DNA of 64,000 nucleotides from Klebsiella indica (GCF_005860775.1 NZ_VCHQ01000031.1:112855-176854), one strand, 5' to 3'. Shown: positions 36,270-46,420, counted from the stretch's first letter. Numbers and translations are program-made. The notes: generated by a model not told the origin, from the letters alone.

Positions 36270-37589
36270 TCAATGCTGTTTCACCGTATTTAAATCGCTT
36301 GCTTGTGCGGTTTTCTCACTAATAGGCTCGACTTTTCCAAGTAAAAATAAATAGTTAAGTATTCCAATAACCACCAGGATCGCGGAGAAGATCAAGGCCC
36401 AGGTGAAGGAACCGGTTGTCGCGACTATCGCGCCGGTAATGATGGGCCCCACGGCGCCTCCCATATTAGATACGGTGTTTTGTAATCCGGCGACGATAGA
36501 AACACTATTTTTGGGGGCGACATCCCCGGGCAATGCCCAGACTTGTGAGGCGGCAACCGTCGTGCCTGATTTCGCCACGCATAATAAAAAGACGGTCATG
36601 AAGACTGAGTCAGTCAGAGGGGCAAAACCTATGCATAGCGCCATAAGTAGCCCGATAGTCAGGAAGAGTTTACGTGTTACCGTCAGGGAAAAGACCTTTT
36701 TATGTACCAGACGGTCAGATGCCCAGCCAGCAAAAACCTCAATCACCATTCCGCACAATAGCGGTAACGCCGCTACCATACCCATTTTAATAAAGTCCAT
36801 TCCTTTATCTTTCACAAGGTAAGTGGGCAGCCAGGTGATAAAAAAATAGGAGGTATAGTTAATGGTAAAGAATCCGATACACATGGCCCAGATATTACGG
36901 TAGCGCAGCAGTTTGTACCATTTTATTGGTAATACAGATTTATCGCCGTGCCTCTGTTTTTGTCCGTCACGAATATGGCGGATTTCTGCTTCACTGATTG
37001 CTTTGTGTTCTTCCGGATTTTCAGCATAGACAAAATACCAGGCGATAACCCAAACCAGTCCGACGCCACCAATAATCAGAAAGGTCAAACGCCAGTCGAA
37101 GGTATATATCATCCAGACGATCAGGGGCATAGCGACTGCGCCGCCAAACTTGGAGGCACTATCAAATAAACCTGATACGGTCGCGCGTTCTTTGTCAGGG
37201 AACCAGCGTGCCGCAATTCCCGCATTACTGGGGTAGGCGGCTGCTTCACCCACGCCCAGAGCCAGACGTAGCGCCAGAAGAGACTTAAATCCGGTGGCAA
37301 GTCCCATCATTGAAGTGGCGATTGACCACCAGGCCACTGCGAGGCCAAGACCTTTCTTCTGACCGTAACGATCGGCAAACCATCCGGCAGGAATTTGCAG
37401 TAGTGAGTAAGACCAGAAGAACGCCGCCATGATGAAGCCCATCATTTCAGGATCGAGTTTTAGTTCATCAATCAAATGCGGTGCGGCAGCGGATAAAACG
37501 GTACGATCGATATAATTAATGGCGATAGCGAGCCACATTAATCCAGCGATCCACCAACGAATACGTGTATTGAGAGCGACCTTATTCAT
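36270..37589 (-). CDS. MFS anion:cation symporter (ACS) family transporter
   Basis: A 439-aa, 12-TM transporter of the GudP/hexuronate type: NYIDRTVLSAAAPHL after TM1 and WFADRYGQKKGLG in the loop after TM2. The family imports sugar acids with protons. ATG 37589 gives the usual N-terminus; a longer frame to 37646 is less likely. Last gene of a four-gene minus-strand operon, so it probably imports the operon's acid-sugar substrate. Confidence 0.88.
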   Translation of the reverse strand: MNKVALNTRIRWWIAGLMWLAIAINYIDRTVLSAAAPHLIDELKLDPEMMGFIMAAFFWSYSLLQIPAGWFADRYGQKKGLGLAVAWWSIATSMMGLATGFKSLLALRLALGVGEAAAYPSNAGIAARWFPDKERATVSGLFDSASKFGGAVAMPLIVWMIYTFDWRLTFLIIGGVGLVWVIAWYFVYAENPEEHKAISEAEIRHIRDGQKQRHGDKSVLPIKWYKLLRYRNIWAMCIGFFTINYTSYFFITWLPTYLVKDKGMDFIKMGMVAALPLLCGMVIEVFAGWASDRLVHKKVFSLTVTRKLFLTIGLLMALCIGFAPLTDSVFMTVFLLCVAKSGTTVAASQVWALPGDVAPKNSVSIVAGLQNTVSNMGGAVGPIITGAIVATTGSFTWALIFSAILVVIGILNYLFLLGKVEPISEKTAQASDLNTVKQH

Positions 37590-37654
37590 ATATTCGGCTC
37601 TTAAGTAGATGTTTATCATATTCAGTGGGAATGCGATGCTTCCCACCTCGTTAT

Positions 37655-38605
37655 TTACAGTGAATTCATTATATTTTCTGGGCGTTGCTTGCCGATGATG
37701 CAGGCAATAATATTATTCACGCAGCGTTCACTGATATTGCTGATGGCGCCATCGGTATAACCAGCAATATGTGCAGTAGGAATAAAGTTGGTTAAGGTAA
37801 ATAATGGATGTTGATGACAGGGTTCATGTGCAAACACATCTGCCGCCGCGCCAGCAAGGTGGCCGCAACTCAAGGCATCATATAAATCCTGTTCATTCAC
37901 GATCCCCCCACGAGATACATTAATTAAAAATGCACCTTTTTTCATTTGGTTAAGCCGAGGGGCAGAAAAAAGGCCTTCAGTTCCAGACGTTAAGGGAATG
38001 TGCAAGGTGATAAAATCACTGCGCTCAGTCAGGGTATCCAGCGAGACATACTCAATCTGATGCTCACGGGCAAAGGCTTCATCTTGCCAGTCATCACAGG
38101 CCAGGACCCGCATGTTAAACCCGCGCGCTCTTAGCGCGACCTGTTTACCAATATTACCTAAACCAACAATGCCGATAGTCTTGCCGTAGACATCGGTGGC
38201 AAAAATTCGCGGCCAGTTACCCGCGCGGGTTTCTTCAATTGCCTGTGAAAGCTGACGTGCGCTATTGAGAATTAAGGCAAAAGCGAAATCAGCAACGGCG
38301 TGTTTATTGGCATCTGGTACATTCGTGACGAATATCCCTCTCTGGCGAGTGGCATTAAGATCAATGTTATCGACGCCGACGCCGTGTTTACAGACGATTT
38401 TTAAATTTGGCGCTTTCTCCAGTAATATTTCATTCACATCGGTAAATGCGACTATCATTGCAACGGTATCGGGCAGATGTGCTTCGAGTTCACTAAAAGG
38501 GGCATCAGCGGCAAGTTGAATTAATTCAAGATCGGCGTTTCTGAGCGCTGTACATGGCGCTGCGTCATATTTTGCAAATGACGGTGAGGTACAAATCACT
38601 TTCAT
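37655..38605 (-). CDS. D-2-hydroxyacid dehydrogenase (phosphoglycerate dehydrogenase-like)
   Basis: A 316-aa NAD-dependent enzyme with the Rossmann motif GIVGLGNIGKQV, the catalytic arginine in NVSRGGIVNE and the catalytic histidine in TAHIAGYT. The substrate is a D-2-hydroxyacid or its keto form; context suggests a sugar-acid intermediate. It lacks the C-terminal ACT domain of SerA. Confidence 0.88.
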   Translation of the reverse strand: MKVICTSPSFAKYDAAPCTALRNADLELIQLAADAPFSELEAHLPDTVAMIVAFTDVNEILLEKAPNLKIVCKHGVGVDNIDLNATRQRGIFVTNVPDANKHAVADFAFALILNSARQLSQAIEETRAGNWPRIFATDVYGKTIGIVGLGNIGKQVALRARGFNMRVLACDDWQDEAFAREHQIEYVSLDTLTERSDFITLHIPLTSGTEGLFSAPRLNQMKKGAFLINVSRGGIVNEQDLYDALSCGHLAGAAADVFAHEPCHQHPLFTLTNFIPTAHIAGYTDGAISNISERCVNNIIACIIGKQRPENIMNSL

Positions 38606-38690
38606 ATCCAGAACCTGTCTATTTAGCGACGTTAATCATCGCAAGATTGAAGACCCGTTCCGGCGCGAGTCGCGCCGGAGGACGAAACGG

Positions 38691-39575
38691 TTATTGCAGA
38701 TAAGTGTTAATGATCCCTTTAATCTGCGACAGTTGTTGCTCACTAAACTGCACCGCATAGCGGCTGTCGCCAACCTCGTGGCCCATTAGCTGTAATGCCT
38801 TTTTGACCGCGGCTGGCGAGAACGCCACTTTATAAAGATCGGTACGTAGTCCGGTCACACTCTCCTGGGCCCTGCGAGAGCCTTCAATATTACCGGCCTT
38901 AAACTGTGACCAGATGGCGTTGATCTCGTTTGGTGCGACATTAGCCAACCCGGAAATGCAGGCGCTGCAGCCATCGACAAACCCCTGATGGATCAGTGAA
39001 TCAGGGCCATTCAGCACGTTAAAATCGGCAATATCCTGTACCGCATCGAGGAACCCCTTCAGGCTTTCATAACTCCCTGCGCTGTCTTTGATGCCGATAA
39101 TATTCGGATGTTTTGCCAGCGCCCGCGCGGTTTGCGGTTCGATTGTATTGCCCGTTCGCGCCGGGATGTTGTACAGAAACATCGGAACGCTCAGCGCGTC
39201 GGCGATGGCGGTATAGTGGCTGATAAGCTCCTCCTGTTTAAGCGGCACGAACCACGGGGTGATCACCGATACTGCGTCAACCCCCAGTTTTTCAATTTGC
39301 TTACCCAGACGAATGGTTTCGCGGGTGGATACTTCGCCAATGTGCGCGACCACCGGTGCTTTTCCGGCGGCTTCTTCCACGCAGGCTTTGGCGACGGCGA
39401 CTTTTTCCGCCTCATTGAGTACAAAGAACTCGCCGTTGGTACCGCCGCAGAAAATACCGTTGCCCGCCGCCATCTGCCGCCGGACCTGCTGTTTCAGCGC
39501 CGGGATGTTCACTGCGCCATCGACGGAAAAAGGTGTGACAATGGCGGTCAAAACGCCGGTAATTGAATTGCTCAT
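38691..39575 (-). CDS. Dihydrodipicolinate synthase / N-acetylneuraminate lyase family protein
   Basis: A 294-aa class I aldolase-family protein. The Schiff-base lysine is Lys163 in GIKDSAG, with Tyr135 in FLYNIPAR, and GGTNGEF forms the carboxylate-binding loop. Family members include lysine-pathway DapA and several 2-keto-3-deoxy acid aldolases or dehydratases. Operon context favours a catabolic lyase acting on a sugar acid, not DapA. Confidence 0.88.
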   Translation of the reverse strand: MSNSITGVLTAIVTPFSVDGAVNIPALKQQVRRQMAAGNGIFCGGTNGEFFVLNEAEKVAVAKACVEEAAGKAPVVAHIGEVSTRETIRLGKQIEKLGVDAVSVITPWFVPLKQEELISHYTAIADALSVPMFLYNIPARTGNTIEPQTARALAKHPNIIGIKDSAGSYESLKGFLDAVQDIADFNVLNGPDSLIHQGFVDGCSACISGLANVAPNEINAIWSQFKAGNIEGSRRAQESVTGLRTDLYKVAFSPAAVKKALQLMGHEVGDSRYAVQFSEQQLSQIKGIINTYLQ

Positions 39576-39595
39576 TCTGGTTTATCTCCCTGGTT

Positions 39596-40741
39596 TTATA
39601 GCTGTGGAAACAGCGTGCGATAAATCGCCTGGACCTGGTCCTGGTTGACGCTGCATGGTGCGTTATTCATTAACCGTTTAACGTTAAGCGCTGCTTCGCT
39701 GAGTTCGCCGATGCTCTGCTGCGGGACGCCCAGGGTGGCGAGGTTGTCGGGCAGCTGTAGTTTTTTCACCAGCGCTGCAAGCCAGGCTACCAACGCGTGT
39801 GATTTTTCTTCAGCGCTGAGAGTCAGGTCGGCATCGGGAAGCAGTTCCCAGACCTGGGCGAATTTTTCCACCGCATGCGGACGCACCACTTTCATACAGG
39901 GTGCCAGCAGGATGGCGTTCGCCACGCCATGGGGCAGATGATACTTGCCGCCCAGAGGATAGGAGAGAGCGTGGACCAGGTGGGTGCCCGCATGGTTAAT
40001 CGCCACCCCGCCATAATAAGAGGCCCACAGCATCTCCAGTTTAGCCGTCAGATTCTGCGGATCGGTCACCGAAAGCTCGATATTGCGTACCAGCTTGTGC
40101 AGGCCAATCAACGCGGCGTTATCGCTAATCGGATTAGCGACCGTTGAGGTAAAGCATTCAAGCAGATGGCATAGCGCATCAATGCCGGTAGAAGATGCGA
40201 TATGCGCGGGCATGCTGGTGGTTAACTCCGGCAGCAGGGCGACATAGTCCGGCAACAGTACCGGAGAGATAATCCCCACTTTGGTGTTCTGTTCCGGGAT
40301 CGCCAGGATCGCGTTTGGTGTGGCTTCGGAACCGGTTCCCGCCGTCGCCGGGATCAATAATGATGCCACTTTCTGCTGCGGTTTTTCTCCCTCTAGCAGC
40401 GCGGTCAGCCCCGGCGAGCTGGGATGCAGCAGGACGGAGAGCAGCTTGGTCACATCCAGAACGCTGCCGCCACCGATCCCCACCACCATTTCCGGCTGGT
40501 CTGCGGTGACGAGACTATAGATCTGCGCCATATCATGCTGGCTCGGTTCGGCGGGAACCGCATCAATCATCTGTACCTGACGGCCTTCATCTTCCAGAAG
40601 CGCGCGAATCCGCCGCGTGGCGTCGAGTTTGCCAACATTGGTATCGGTGATCAGCAAAATCCGTTGTTTGCCTGCCAGCAGCGGGCGCAGGGCGGTAAAC
40701 GCGCCCGCGCCGCTAATCAGAGTGCTGTTAATGGTTGCCAC
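39596..40741 (-). CDS. Iron-containing alcohol dehydrogenase family protein
   Basis: A 381-aa group III dehydrogenase with the NAD-binding GIGGGSVLDVTK and a metal site formed by Asp/His in GIDALCHLLE and the histidines of HLVHALSYPLGG and KYHLPHG. First gene of the minus-strand operon, starting at the divergent control region. It probably reduces or oxidises a short hydroxy-aldehyde or 4-hydroxy acid. Confidence 0.88.
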   Translation of the reverse strand: MATINSTLISGAGAFTALRPLLAGKQRILLITDTNVGKLDATRRIRALLEDEGRQVQMIDAVPAEPSQHDMAQIYSLVTADQPEMVVGIGGGSVLDVTKLLSVLLHPSSPGLTALLEGEKPQQKVASLLIPATAGTGSEATPNAILAIPEQNTKVGIISPVLLPDYVALLPELTTSMPAHIASSTGIDALCHLLECFTSTVANPISDNAALIGLHKLVRNIELSVTDPQNLTAKLEMLWASYYGGVAINHAGTHLVHALSYPLGGKYHLPHGVANAILLAPCMKVVRPHAVEKFAQVWELLPDADLTLSAEEKSHALVAWLAALVKKLQLPDNLATLGVPQQSIGELSEAALNVKRLMNNAPCSVNQDQVQAIYRTLFPQL

Positions 40742-40758
40742 GTCTCTCTCCTGTCATT

Positions 40759-40882
40759 TGAATGATTGAATTTAATCATTCATGCTCGTATCACTCGCTT
40801 AGTGGAGAGAAGTTATAATTTATACAGCGAGTGAATAAATTGAACTTGCTCACATTTAATCAATTGTGATTGAATATAATCA
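40759..40882. promoter_or_regulatory. Divergent control region with twin operators
   Basis: TGATTGAATTTAATCA (40763-40778, within a longer palindrome TGAATGATT..AATCATTCA at 40759-40782) and TGATTGAATATAATCA (40867-40882) differ at one base and their centres are 104 bp apart, about ten helical turns. Between them TCACTCGCT (40791-40799) and AGCGAGTGA (40826-40834) form another dyad. The DeoR-type regulator of the plus-strand operon is the obvious candidate to bind, possibly with looping. Confidence 0.7.
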
Positions 40883-40916
40883 TTATCAGCTTCCAACAGC
40901 GAGATAAGGGATAACG

Positions 40917-42155
40917 ATGGGCAGTGGCGATAATAAGGTGCTGGTGCTGGCTGATGACTTCACTGGCACTAATGACGCAGGCGTTAGCCTGGCGGAGAGC
41001 GGAATGCGGGTTGAGGTGGCGTTCACTGCGGATTATCAAGGTGAGGCGCAGGCATTAATCCTCAATAGCGACAGTCGCGCGTTGACGGGTGAAGAGGCGG
41101 CGCGGCGTGTCACGCATTTACTACAGGCGGTCTGGCCACGTTTTCAGCCGCGGTGGATGGTGAAAAAAATCGACTCCACGCTGCGGGGGAATCCTGGTGC
41201 GGAGCTGGACGCCGCGATGCGGGCGATGAATTGCCGGGTGGCGGTTCTGGCGCCTGCTTTCCCGGCTGCCGGGCGGGTCACGCGCGGCGGTCAGTGCTTT
41301 GTGCATGGTTTACCGGTTGATGAAACGGAGTTCGCCAGCGACCCGAAAACACCGGTGCGTAGTGCGGATATTGCCACCGTCGTGGCGCAGCAGAGCGACT
41401 GTCGTTGTTTGCACGTGTCGCTGGATAAGCTGGCGACAGAACTGGCCTGTCCGGCCAGCATACCGCGCGTGCTGATTGTTGATGCGGAAGTGAATCACCA
41501 ACTGGATGCGGTTATCGCCGCGGTAATGGATACGGAGCAGCACGTGCTGTTGGTGGGCTCGGCGGGTTTATGTGACGCGCTGGCGCGCAAGCTGAGCACC
41601 GTGCAGCATGGGCCGTTGCTGGCGGTTGTTGGTTCGATGAGTGAAATCGCTCAGCAGCAGGTTGCCAGTCTGAGTACCCATCCGCGGGTAACGCGGATCG
41701 ATATTGATGTCGCCAGGGCTTTCGACGGCGATGCAACAACGGATGCCCGGCAAATTGCCGCGGTATTGAACGGAAATAATCATTGTGTGCTCACTACGCG
41801 GCCCGATAGCGCGGCGCGAAAGGGGATTGATGGTCTGTGCCATCGGTACGGCGTGGATCGTGCTGCGCTTGGGGAACGTATTTGCTGGTATCTGGCGCGG
41901 GTCAGCCAACTAGCTATCGCGCAGAGTCAGCCAGGCGCGCTCTATTTATCCGGCGGCGATGTAGCCATCGCTGTGGCCCAGGCGCTGGGCGCAAGCGGAT
42001 TTCATATTACGGGTCGTGTGGCGCAGTGTGTGCCGTATGGCAATTTTCTGGGGAGTCGCTGGCAACGGCCGGTAATGACCAAGGCAGGCGGATTCGGCAC
42101 GGCAACCACATTGCTGGAGGTCGTGAATTTTATTGAGGAGAAAATGAGTGACTAA
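40917..42155 (+). CDS. dtnK: Four-carbon acid sugar kinase (DUF1537; D-threonate kinase type)
   Basis: A 412-aa kinase: N-terminal substrate domain with LADDFTGTNDAG, KKIDSTLRGNPGAE and APAFPAAGR; C-terminal nucleotide domain with VVGSMS and the late LSGGDVA and TKAGGFG motifs. DUF1537 enzymes phosphorylate the C4 hydroxyl of D-threonate, D-erythronate or similar acids. Pairing with a PdxA homologue matches the described DtnK-PdxA2 D-threonate pathway. Overlaps pdxA2 by 8 bp. Confidence 0.88.
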   Translation: MGSGDNKVLVLADDFTGTNDAGVSLAESGMRVEVAFTADYQGEAQALILNSDSRALTGEEAARRVTHLLQAVWPRFQPRWMVKKIDSTLRGNPGAELDAAMRAMNCRVAVLAPAFPAAGRVTRGGQCFVHGLPVDETEFASDPKTPVRSADIATVVAQQSDCRCLHVSLDKLATELACPASIPRVLIVDAEVNHQLDAVIAAVMDTEQHVLLVGSAGLCDALARKLSTVQHGPLLAVVGSMSEIAQQQVASLSTHPRVTRIDIDVARAFDGDATTDARQIAAVLNGNNHCVLTTRPDSAARKGIDGLCHRYGVDRAALGERICWYLARVSQLAIAQSQPGALYLSGGDVAIAVAQALGASGFHITGRVAQCVPYGNFLGSRWQRPVMTKAGGFGTATTLLEVVNFIEEKMSD

Positions 42156-43134
42156 CATCATTGCGGTAACGATGGGTGACCCGGCTGGCATTGGTCCGGA
42201 AATTATTATTAAATCTCTGGCAACGGGGAAACTGAGCGGCGCGCCGGTGGTCGTGGTGGGCTGTGCGCAGACGCTGCGGCGGGTTATGGCGAAAGGAATT
42301 ACTCCGCGTGCTGAGCTTCGCGTCATTGATAATCCCGGACAGGCGCAGTTTACGCCTGGCACCATTAATGTGATTGATGAGGCACTGACCGATCCGGAAG
42401 GATTGCGCGCCGGGGAGGTGCAGGCGCAGGCTGGCGATTTGGCTTACCGTTGCATCAAGCATGCCACGGCGCTGGCGCTGGCCGGTGACGTTTCGGCGAT
42501 TGCCACCGCACCGCTAAACAAAGAGGCGCTGCATCTGGCCGGGCATCATTTCCCGGGGCATACTGAAATGCTGGCGCATCTGACGCAAACCAAAGATTTC
42601 GCGATGGTGCTGTATACGGATAAGCTAAAAGTTATCCATATATCCACACACGTTGCGTTGCGTCACTTCCTTGATAACCTGAATCAGACGCGCGTGGAGA
42701 CGGTTATTGCTATCGCCGATAGCTTTCTGCGCCGTGTCGGCTTCAGCAATCCGCGTATTGCCGTCGCTGGCGTTAATCCTCACGCCGGCGAAAATGGCCT
42801 GTTTGGCGATGAAGAGATCCGTATCGTTGGTCCGGCGGTCGCAGCGATGAAAGCCAAAGGGCTCAACGTTACCGGCCCCTGTCCGCCGGATACGGTATTT
42901 ATGCAGTGCCATGAAGGGATGTTTGATATGGTGGTGGCGATGTATCACGATCAGGGCCATATTCCGCTAAAATTACTCGGATTTTATGATGGGGTGAATA
43001 TCACGGCCGGACTGCCGTTTATCCGGACTTCCGCAGACCACGGGACGGCGTTTGATATTGCCTGGACAGGCAAAGCCAAGTCTGACAGCATGACGACCTC
43101 TATTGAGCTCGCCATGCAAATAGCACAGGAATAA
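42148..43134 (+). CDS. pdxA2: PdxA2-type 4-phospho-D-threonate dehydrogenase
   Basis: A 328-aa PdxA homologue ([12 protein letters not shown] at the N-terminus, metal-binding histidines in GHTEML and [11 protein letters not shown]). PdxA2 oxidises and decarboxylates 4-phospho-D-threonate to dihydroxyacetone phosphate and CO2. GTG 42148 is the start; GAGGAG lies 7 bases before it inside the kinase gene. This is distinct from the housekeeping pdxA of vitamin B6 synthesis, which sits elsewhere in enterobacteria. Confidence 0.9.
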   Translation: MTNIIAVTMGDPAGIGPEIIIKSLATGKLSGAPVVVVGCAQTLRRVMAKGITPRAELRVIDNPGQAQFTPGTINVIDEALTDPEGLRAGEVQAQAGDLAYRCIKHATALALAGDVSAIATAPLNKEALHLAGHHFPGHTEMLAHLTQTKDFAMVLYTDKLKVIHISTHVALRHFLDNLNQTRVETVIAIADSFLRRVGFSNPRIAVAGVNPHAGENGLFGDEEIRIVGPAVAAMKAKGLNVTGPCPPDTVFMQCHEGMFDMVVAMYHDQGHIPLKLLGFYDGVNITAGLPFIRTSADHGTAFDIAWTGKAKSDSMTTSIELAMQIAQE

Positions 43135-43135
43135 T

Positions 43136-43897
43136 ATGAAGGGATATAACCGGTTAGAGCAGATTATGGATTTTCTGAAGAGCCATAATCTGGTGACAGT
43201 CGACCAACTGGTCACGGTGACCAGCGCGTCGCCAGCAACCATTCGCCGCGATCTGATTAAACTCGATGAGGAAGGGGTGATCAGCCGCACACATGGCGGC
43301 GTGACGCTTAACCGGTTTATACCTTCCCAGCCGACGACGCAGGAGAAATCTCAGCGCAGTCGGCAGGAGAAACACGCCATCGCCAGCCTGGCGGCGACAT
43401 TAGTCAACCCCGGAGACGCGATTGTGTTGGATGCCGGCACGACGATGATCGAACTGGCGCGGCAAATTACCCATCTGCCGTTGAGGGTTATCACCAGCGA
43501 TCTGCATATTGCGCTGTTTCTCTCGGAATTCAGGCAAATTGAAGTCACCATTATTGGCGGGCGCATTGATGATAGCAGCCAATCCTGCATCGGCGATCAC
43601 GGTCGTCGGCTGTTGCAAAATATCTGGCCCGATCTGGCATTTGTAAGCTGTAACGGCTGGGATCTGGAGAAGGGCGTGACCTCGCCAACGGAAGAAAAGG
43701 CGGCACTGAAGCGCGATTTAATCGCTAATGCCCGGCGGCGGATATTGCTGGCGGACAGCTCTAAATACGGGGCCTGGTCGCTGTTTAACATTACGCACCT
43801 GGACTCACTAACCGACATTATCACCGATAATCATCTGCCGGAAGAGACGCGCGACGCCCTGGCGCATATTCATCCCCGGCTGCTCATTGCCGATTAG
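43136..43897 (+). CDS. DeoR-family transcriptional regulator
   Basis: A 253-aa repressor with an N-terminal winged HTH ([19 protein letters not shown], then [12 protein letters not shown]) and a C-terminal sugar-phosphate sensor domain with VLDAGTT and GIRLADSSK-like LADSSKYG. It begins one base after the pdxA2 stop, so it is the third gene of this operon and likely controls both divergent operons. Confidence 0.9.
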   Translation: MKGYNRLEQIMDFLKSHNLVTVDQLVTVTSASPATIRRDLIKLDEEGVISRTHGGVTLNRFIPSQPTTQEKSQRSRQEKHAIASLAATLVNPGDAIVLDAGTTMIELARQITHLPLRVITSDLHIALFLSEFRQIEVTIIGGRIDDSSQSCIGDHGRRLLQNIWPDLAFVSCNGWDLEKGVTSPTEEKAALKRDLIANARRRILLADSSKYGAWSLFNITHLDSLTDIITDNHLPEETRDALAHIHPRLLIAD

Positions 43898-43910
43898 CCG
43901 GGAAGACGAT

Positions 43911-44855
43911 TTACGGCAGACGGGCGATATTGGCCTTAATAACATCAATTGAGTGGCGGAATTTCTCCGCTTCATCATCGGCTAACTGCAGCTCAATAAT
44001 CTGCTGCACGCCGCTTTGTGTCAGTACCGCCGGGACGCCTGCCGCCGCGCCGCTCACGCCATATTCCCCTTCGAGAATGCACGATACGGCCAGCGCACGA
44101 TGGCTACCGGTGAAAATATTACGACAAATCTCGGCGATGGTGCCGGCGACGCCATACTCGGTACAGCCTTTTCCTGAGTAAATCTCAAACCCCAGTTTGC
44201 GCACCTTTTCGGCAATTAACTCCCGGTCGAGGATTTTGCCGGTATGTTTTTGATAGACGTCGCCAATGGCGGAGCCGTAAACCGCCGAATGCGACCAGAC
44301 CGGAAACTGGGTGTCGCCATGTTCGCCGAGAATAAAAGCATCGATACTTTGCGCGCCGATATTCAGCGCCTGCGCCAGTATCCGCCGTAAACGCGTGGTG
44401 TCGAGCCAGACGCCGGTGCCCAGCACCTGACTGCGCGGCAGACCTGAAAGCTGCCACACCTGCCAGGTGATAATGTCGCAGGGGTTGGTGGCGATCAAAA
44501 AGATGCCGTTGAAGCCATTCGCCATCATCTGCGGAACGAGGCTTTGGACAATTTTTGCCGTGTTAGTCAGCTCGTCCAGACGGGTTTGCCCTGGCTTCAG
44601 CGCGCCACCGGAAACGGTGATCACCGCGATATCGACATCCGCGCAGTCGCTGGCTTCCCGCGTGGAAATGGTCATCATCCCCGGCATATAGGCCGCCGCA
44701 TCGCTCAGATCCTGTGCATGGGCGTCGGCGCGGGCTTTGTTCAGATCAACGAGGATCAGCTCCTCGCAAATATTTTGATTTAACAAAGCGTAGGCTGCGG
44801 AAGCGCCGACGTTGCCGACCCCGATAATCATCACTTTGCGCGCTTTGGTATTCAT
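43911..44855 (-). CDS. L-lactate / L-2-hydroxyacid dehydrogenase (LDH/MDH superfamily)
   Basis: A 314-aa NAD-dependent enzyme with GVGNVGASAAYALL, the arginine of TRLDEL, ATNPCD and the catalytic His in GEHGDTQFPVWS. At the specificity position normally occupied by Gln102 in lactate dehydrogenases the loop reads GALKPGQTR (Leu), resembling L-2-hydroxyisocaproate-type enzymes. ATG 44855 follows AGGAGA. Convergent with the DeoR gene; its link to the acid-sugar pathway is inferred. Confidence 0.88.
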   Translation of the reverse strand: MNTKARKVMIIGVGNVGASAAYALLNQNICEELILVDLNKARADAHAQDLSDAAAYMPGMMTISTREASDCADVDIAVITVSGGALKPGQTRLDELTNTAKIVQSLVPQMMANGFNGIFLIATNPCDIITWQVWQLSGLPRSQVLGTGVWLDTTRLRRILAQALNIGAQSIDAFILGEHGDTQFPVWSHSAVYGSAIGDVYQKHTGKILDRELIAEKVRKLGFEIYSGKGCTEYGVAGTIAEICRNIFTGSHRALAVSCILEGEYGVSGAAAGVPAVLTQSGVQQIIELQLADDEAEKFRHSIDVIKANIARLP

Positions 44856-45000
44856 CGCATTCTCCTGATAACAGATGTCGTGTCGCAAAATTACTGCGTC
44901 TCAAGGTGATGGCGCAAGCGAGGAGGGGATCTATAAGTTAATGCTATGACAGTGAAGTGTATGCCCTGCGCTACAGTGCGCTGAAAAAAGGAGCGTATTT

Positions 45001-45483
45001 ATGTACACCATCGCCGCGATCCCGCCAGACCATCCGGATCTGAATGCCTTAATTGCCCAACTGGATGCTTACCAGCAGGCGCTTTACCCGGCCGAAAGCA
45101 ATCATTTGATCGACCTTAGCGCCCTGCCGCCGGCGTCTGTGATTGCACTGCTGATCCATGATACCGCGTTACGACCGGTCGGCTGTGGGGCGATTGTGCT
45201 CGGTGAAGAGGGATTTGGCGAGATGAAACGCGTATTTATCGATCCAAATCATCGCGGTCAGCAACTGGGAGAAAAACTGCTGGCGGCACTGGAGAAAGAA
45301 GCGCTACGTCGGGAATGCCATACCGTGCGTCTGGAAACCGGTATTCATCAGCATGCCGCCATCACCTTATATACCCGCAATGGCTACCAGACTCGTTGCG
45401 CCTTTGCGCCGTATCAGCCCGATCCGCTGAGCGTCTTTATGGAGAAACTGCTGCTTGCCGATCTTCGTTCAGCAGCGCTATAA
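45001..45483 (+). CDS. GNAT family N-acetyltransferase
   Basis: A 160-aa single GNAT domain. The acetyl-CoA loop reads [17 protein letters not shown] (R/Q-x-x-G-x-G/A type), with TRNGY near the end. AAAAGGAG precedes ATG 45001. The acceptor is unknown. Its 3' end overlaps the 3' end of ptrR by 47 bp in convergent orientation. Confidence 0.85.
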   Translation: MYTIAAIPPDHPDLNALIAQLDAYQQALYPAESNHLIDLSALPPASVIALLIHDTALRPVGCGAIVLGEEGFGEMKRVFIDPNHRGQQLGEKLLAALEKEALRRECHTVRLETGIHQHAAITLYTRNGYQTRCAFAPYQPDPLSVFMEKLLLADLRSAAL

Positions 45484-46315
45484 ACGCGTCAAGCTGGCGG
45501 GTTTTTGCCCCGCGCCGCCATATTAGCCAGGTGGTCAGCCAGCGCCACTCTTCGGCCAGCGGCCAGGCGGAAACCTGCTGGTGGCCAGGCATACTCTCCA
45601 GCATACTGCGCGGGATCAGCGCCAGTCCTGCGCCTGCAATCACGCAGGCCAGCATTCCGTGATAAGACTCCATCTCATGGATCCGTCCCGGCGTCGCACG
45701 GTCAGCATGAAACCAGTTTTCAAAATGGCGGCGGTAGGAGCAGTTGGCGCGAAACGCGTAGACACTGGCGCCGTTAACCTCGCTGGCCCGTGAGATGGGC
45801 GAGTGACCAAAGGGGGCGACGATCATCATCTCTTCCGGGAATACCGGGAGCCCTTCCAGCCCCGGATGGACCAGCGGTCCGTCAACAAAGGCCGCGCTGA
45901 GTTTCCCTTCCAGCACCCCGTCGATCATCGCCCCGGAAGGGCCGGTTGAAAGGGCCAGATGGATCTTTGGGTAGCGCTGGTTATAGTGCGCCAGGGTGGG
46001 AGAGATCCGCACCGCGGCGGTGCTTTCCAGCGATCCGAGTGAAAATAACCCCTGTGGTTCATCGCCGGCAACGACCATGCGAGCTTCCTCAACCAGGGCC
46101 AGGATCTGCTGGCTATAGCGTAAAAAGCTGTGGCCGGCGGGCGACAGACGCAGGCGTTGGTTTTCACGAATAAACAATTCGACGCCGAGGTCCGCCTCCA
46201 GTTGACGAATGCGCGTGGTCAGGTTCGAGGGCACGCGGTGTACCTTCTGTGCGGCCTGGGTGATGCTGCCAGTGCTGGCGACGGCGTTAAACATCTCGAG
46301 CTGGCTCAGGTCCAT
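45437..46315 (-). CDS. ptrR: LysR-type regulator PtrR (YneJ)
   Basis: A 292-aa LysR protein with the N-terminal HTH ([20 protein letters not shown]) and an effector-binding domain, collinear with E. coli YneJ/PtrR. In E. coli PtrR controls the adjacent sad gene and the putrescine/glutamate route. It is divergent from sad here too. Confidence 0.92.
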   Translation of the reverse strand: MDLSQLEMFNAVASTGSITQAAQKVHRVPSNLTTRIRQLEADLGVELFIRENQRLRLSPAGHSFLRYSQQILALVEEARMVVAGDEPQGLFSLGSLESTAAVRISPTLAHYNQRYPKIHLALSTGPSGAMIDGVLEGKLSAAFVDGPLVHPGLEGLPVFPEEMMIVAPFGHSPISRASEVNGASVYAFRANCSYRRHFENWFHADRATPGRIHEMESYHGMLACVIAGAGLALIPRSMLESMPGHQQVSAWPLAEEWRWLTTWLIWRRGAKTRQLDAFIALLNEDRQAAVSP

Positions 46316-46325
46316 AGTATTCTTC

Positions 46326-46369
46326 TTTAGTGAATGGGTTGCTTAATATTATTCAGTTTTAATGAATGG
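46326..46369. promoter_or_regulatory. ptrR-sad intergenic repeat
   Basis: TTTAGTGAATGG (46326-46337) recurs as TTTAATGAATGG (46358-46369), 32 bp apart, about three helical turns, in the 105-bp divergent promoter. Candidate PtrR half-sites; inferred from position only. Confidence 0.4.
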
Positions 46370-46420
46370 AAGGGTAAGCCAGAATAAGGTGACTTCGCAA
46401 TCAACACAGAGAGAAAAACG

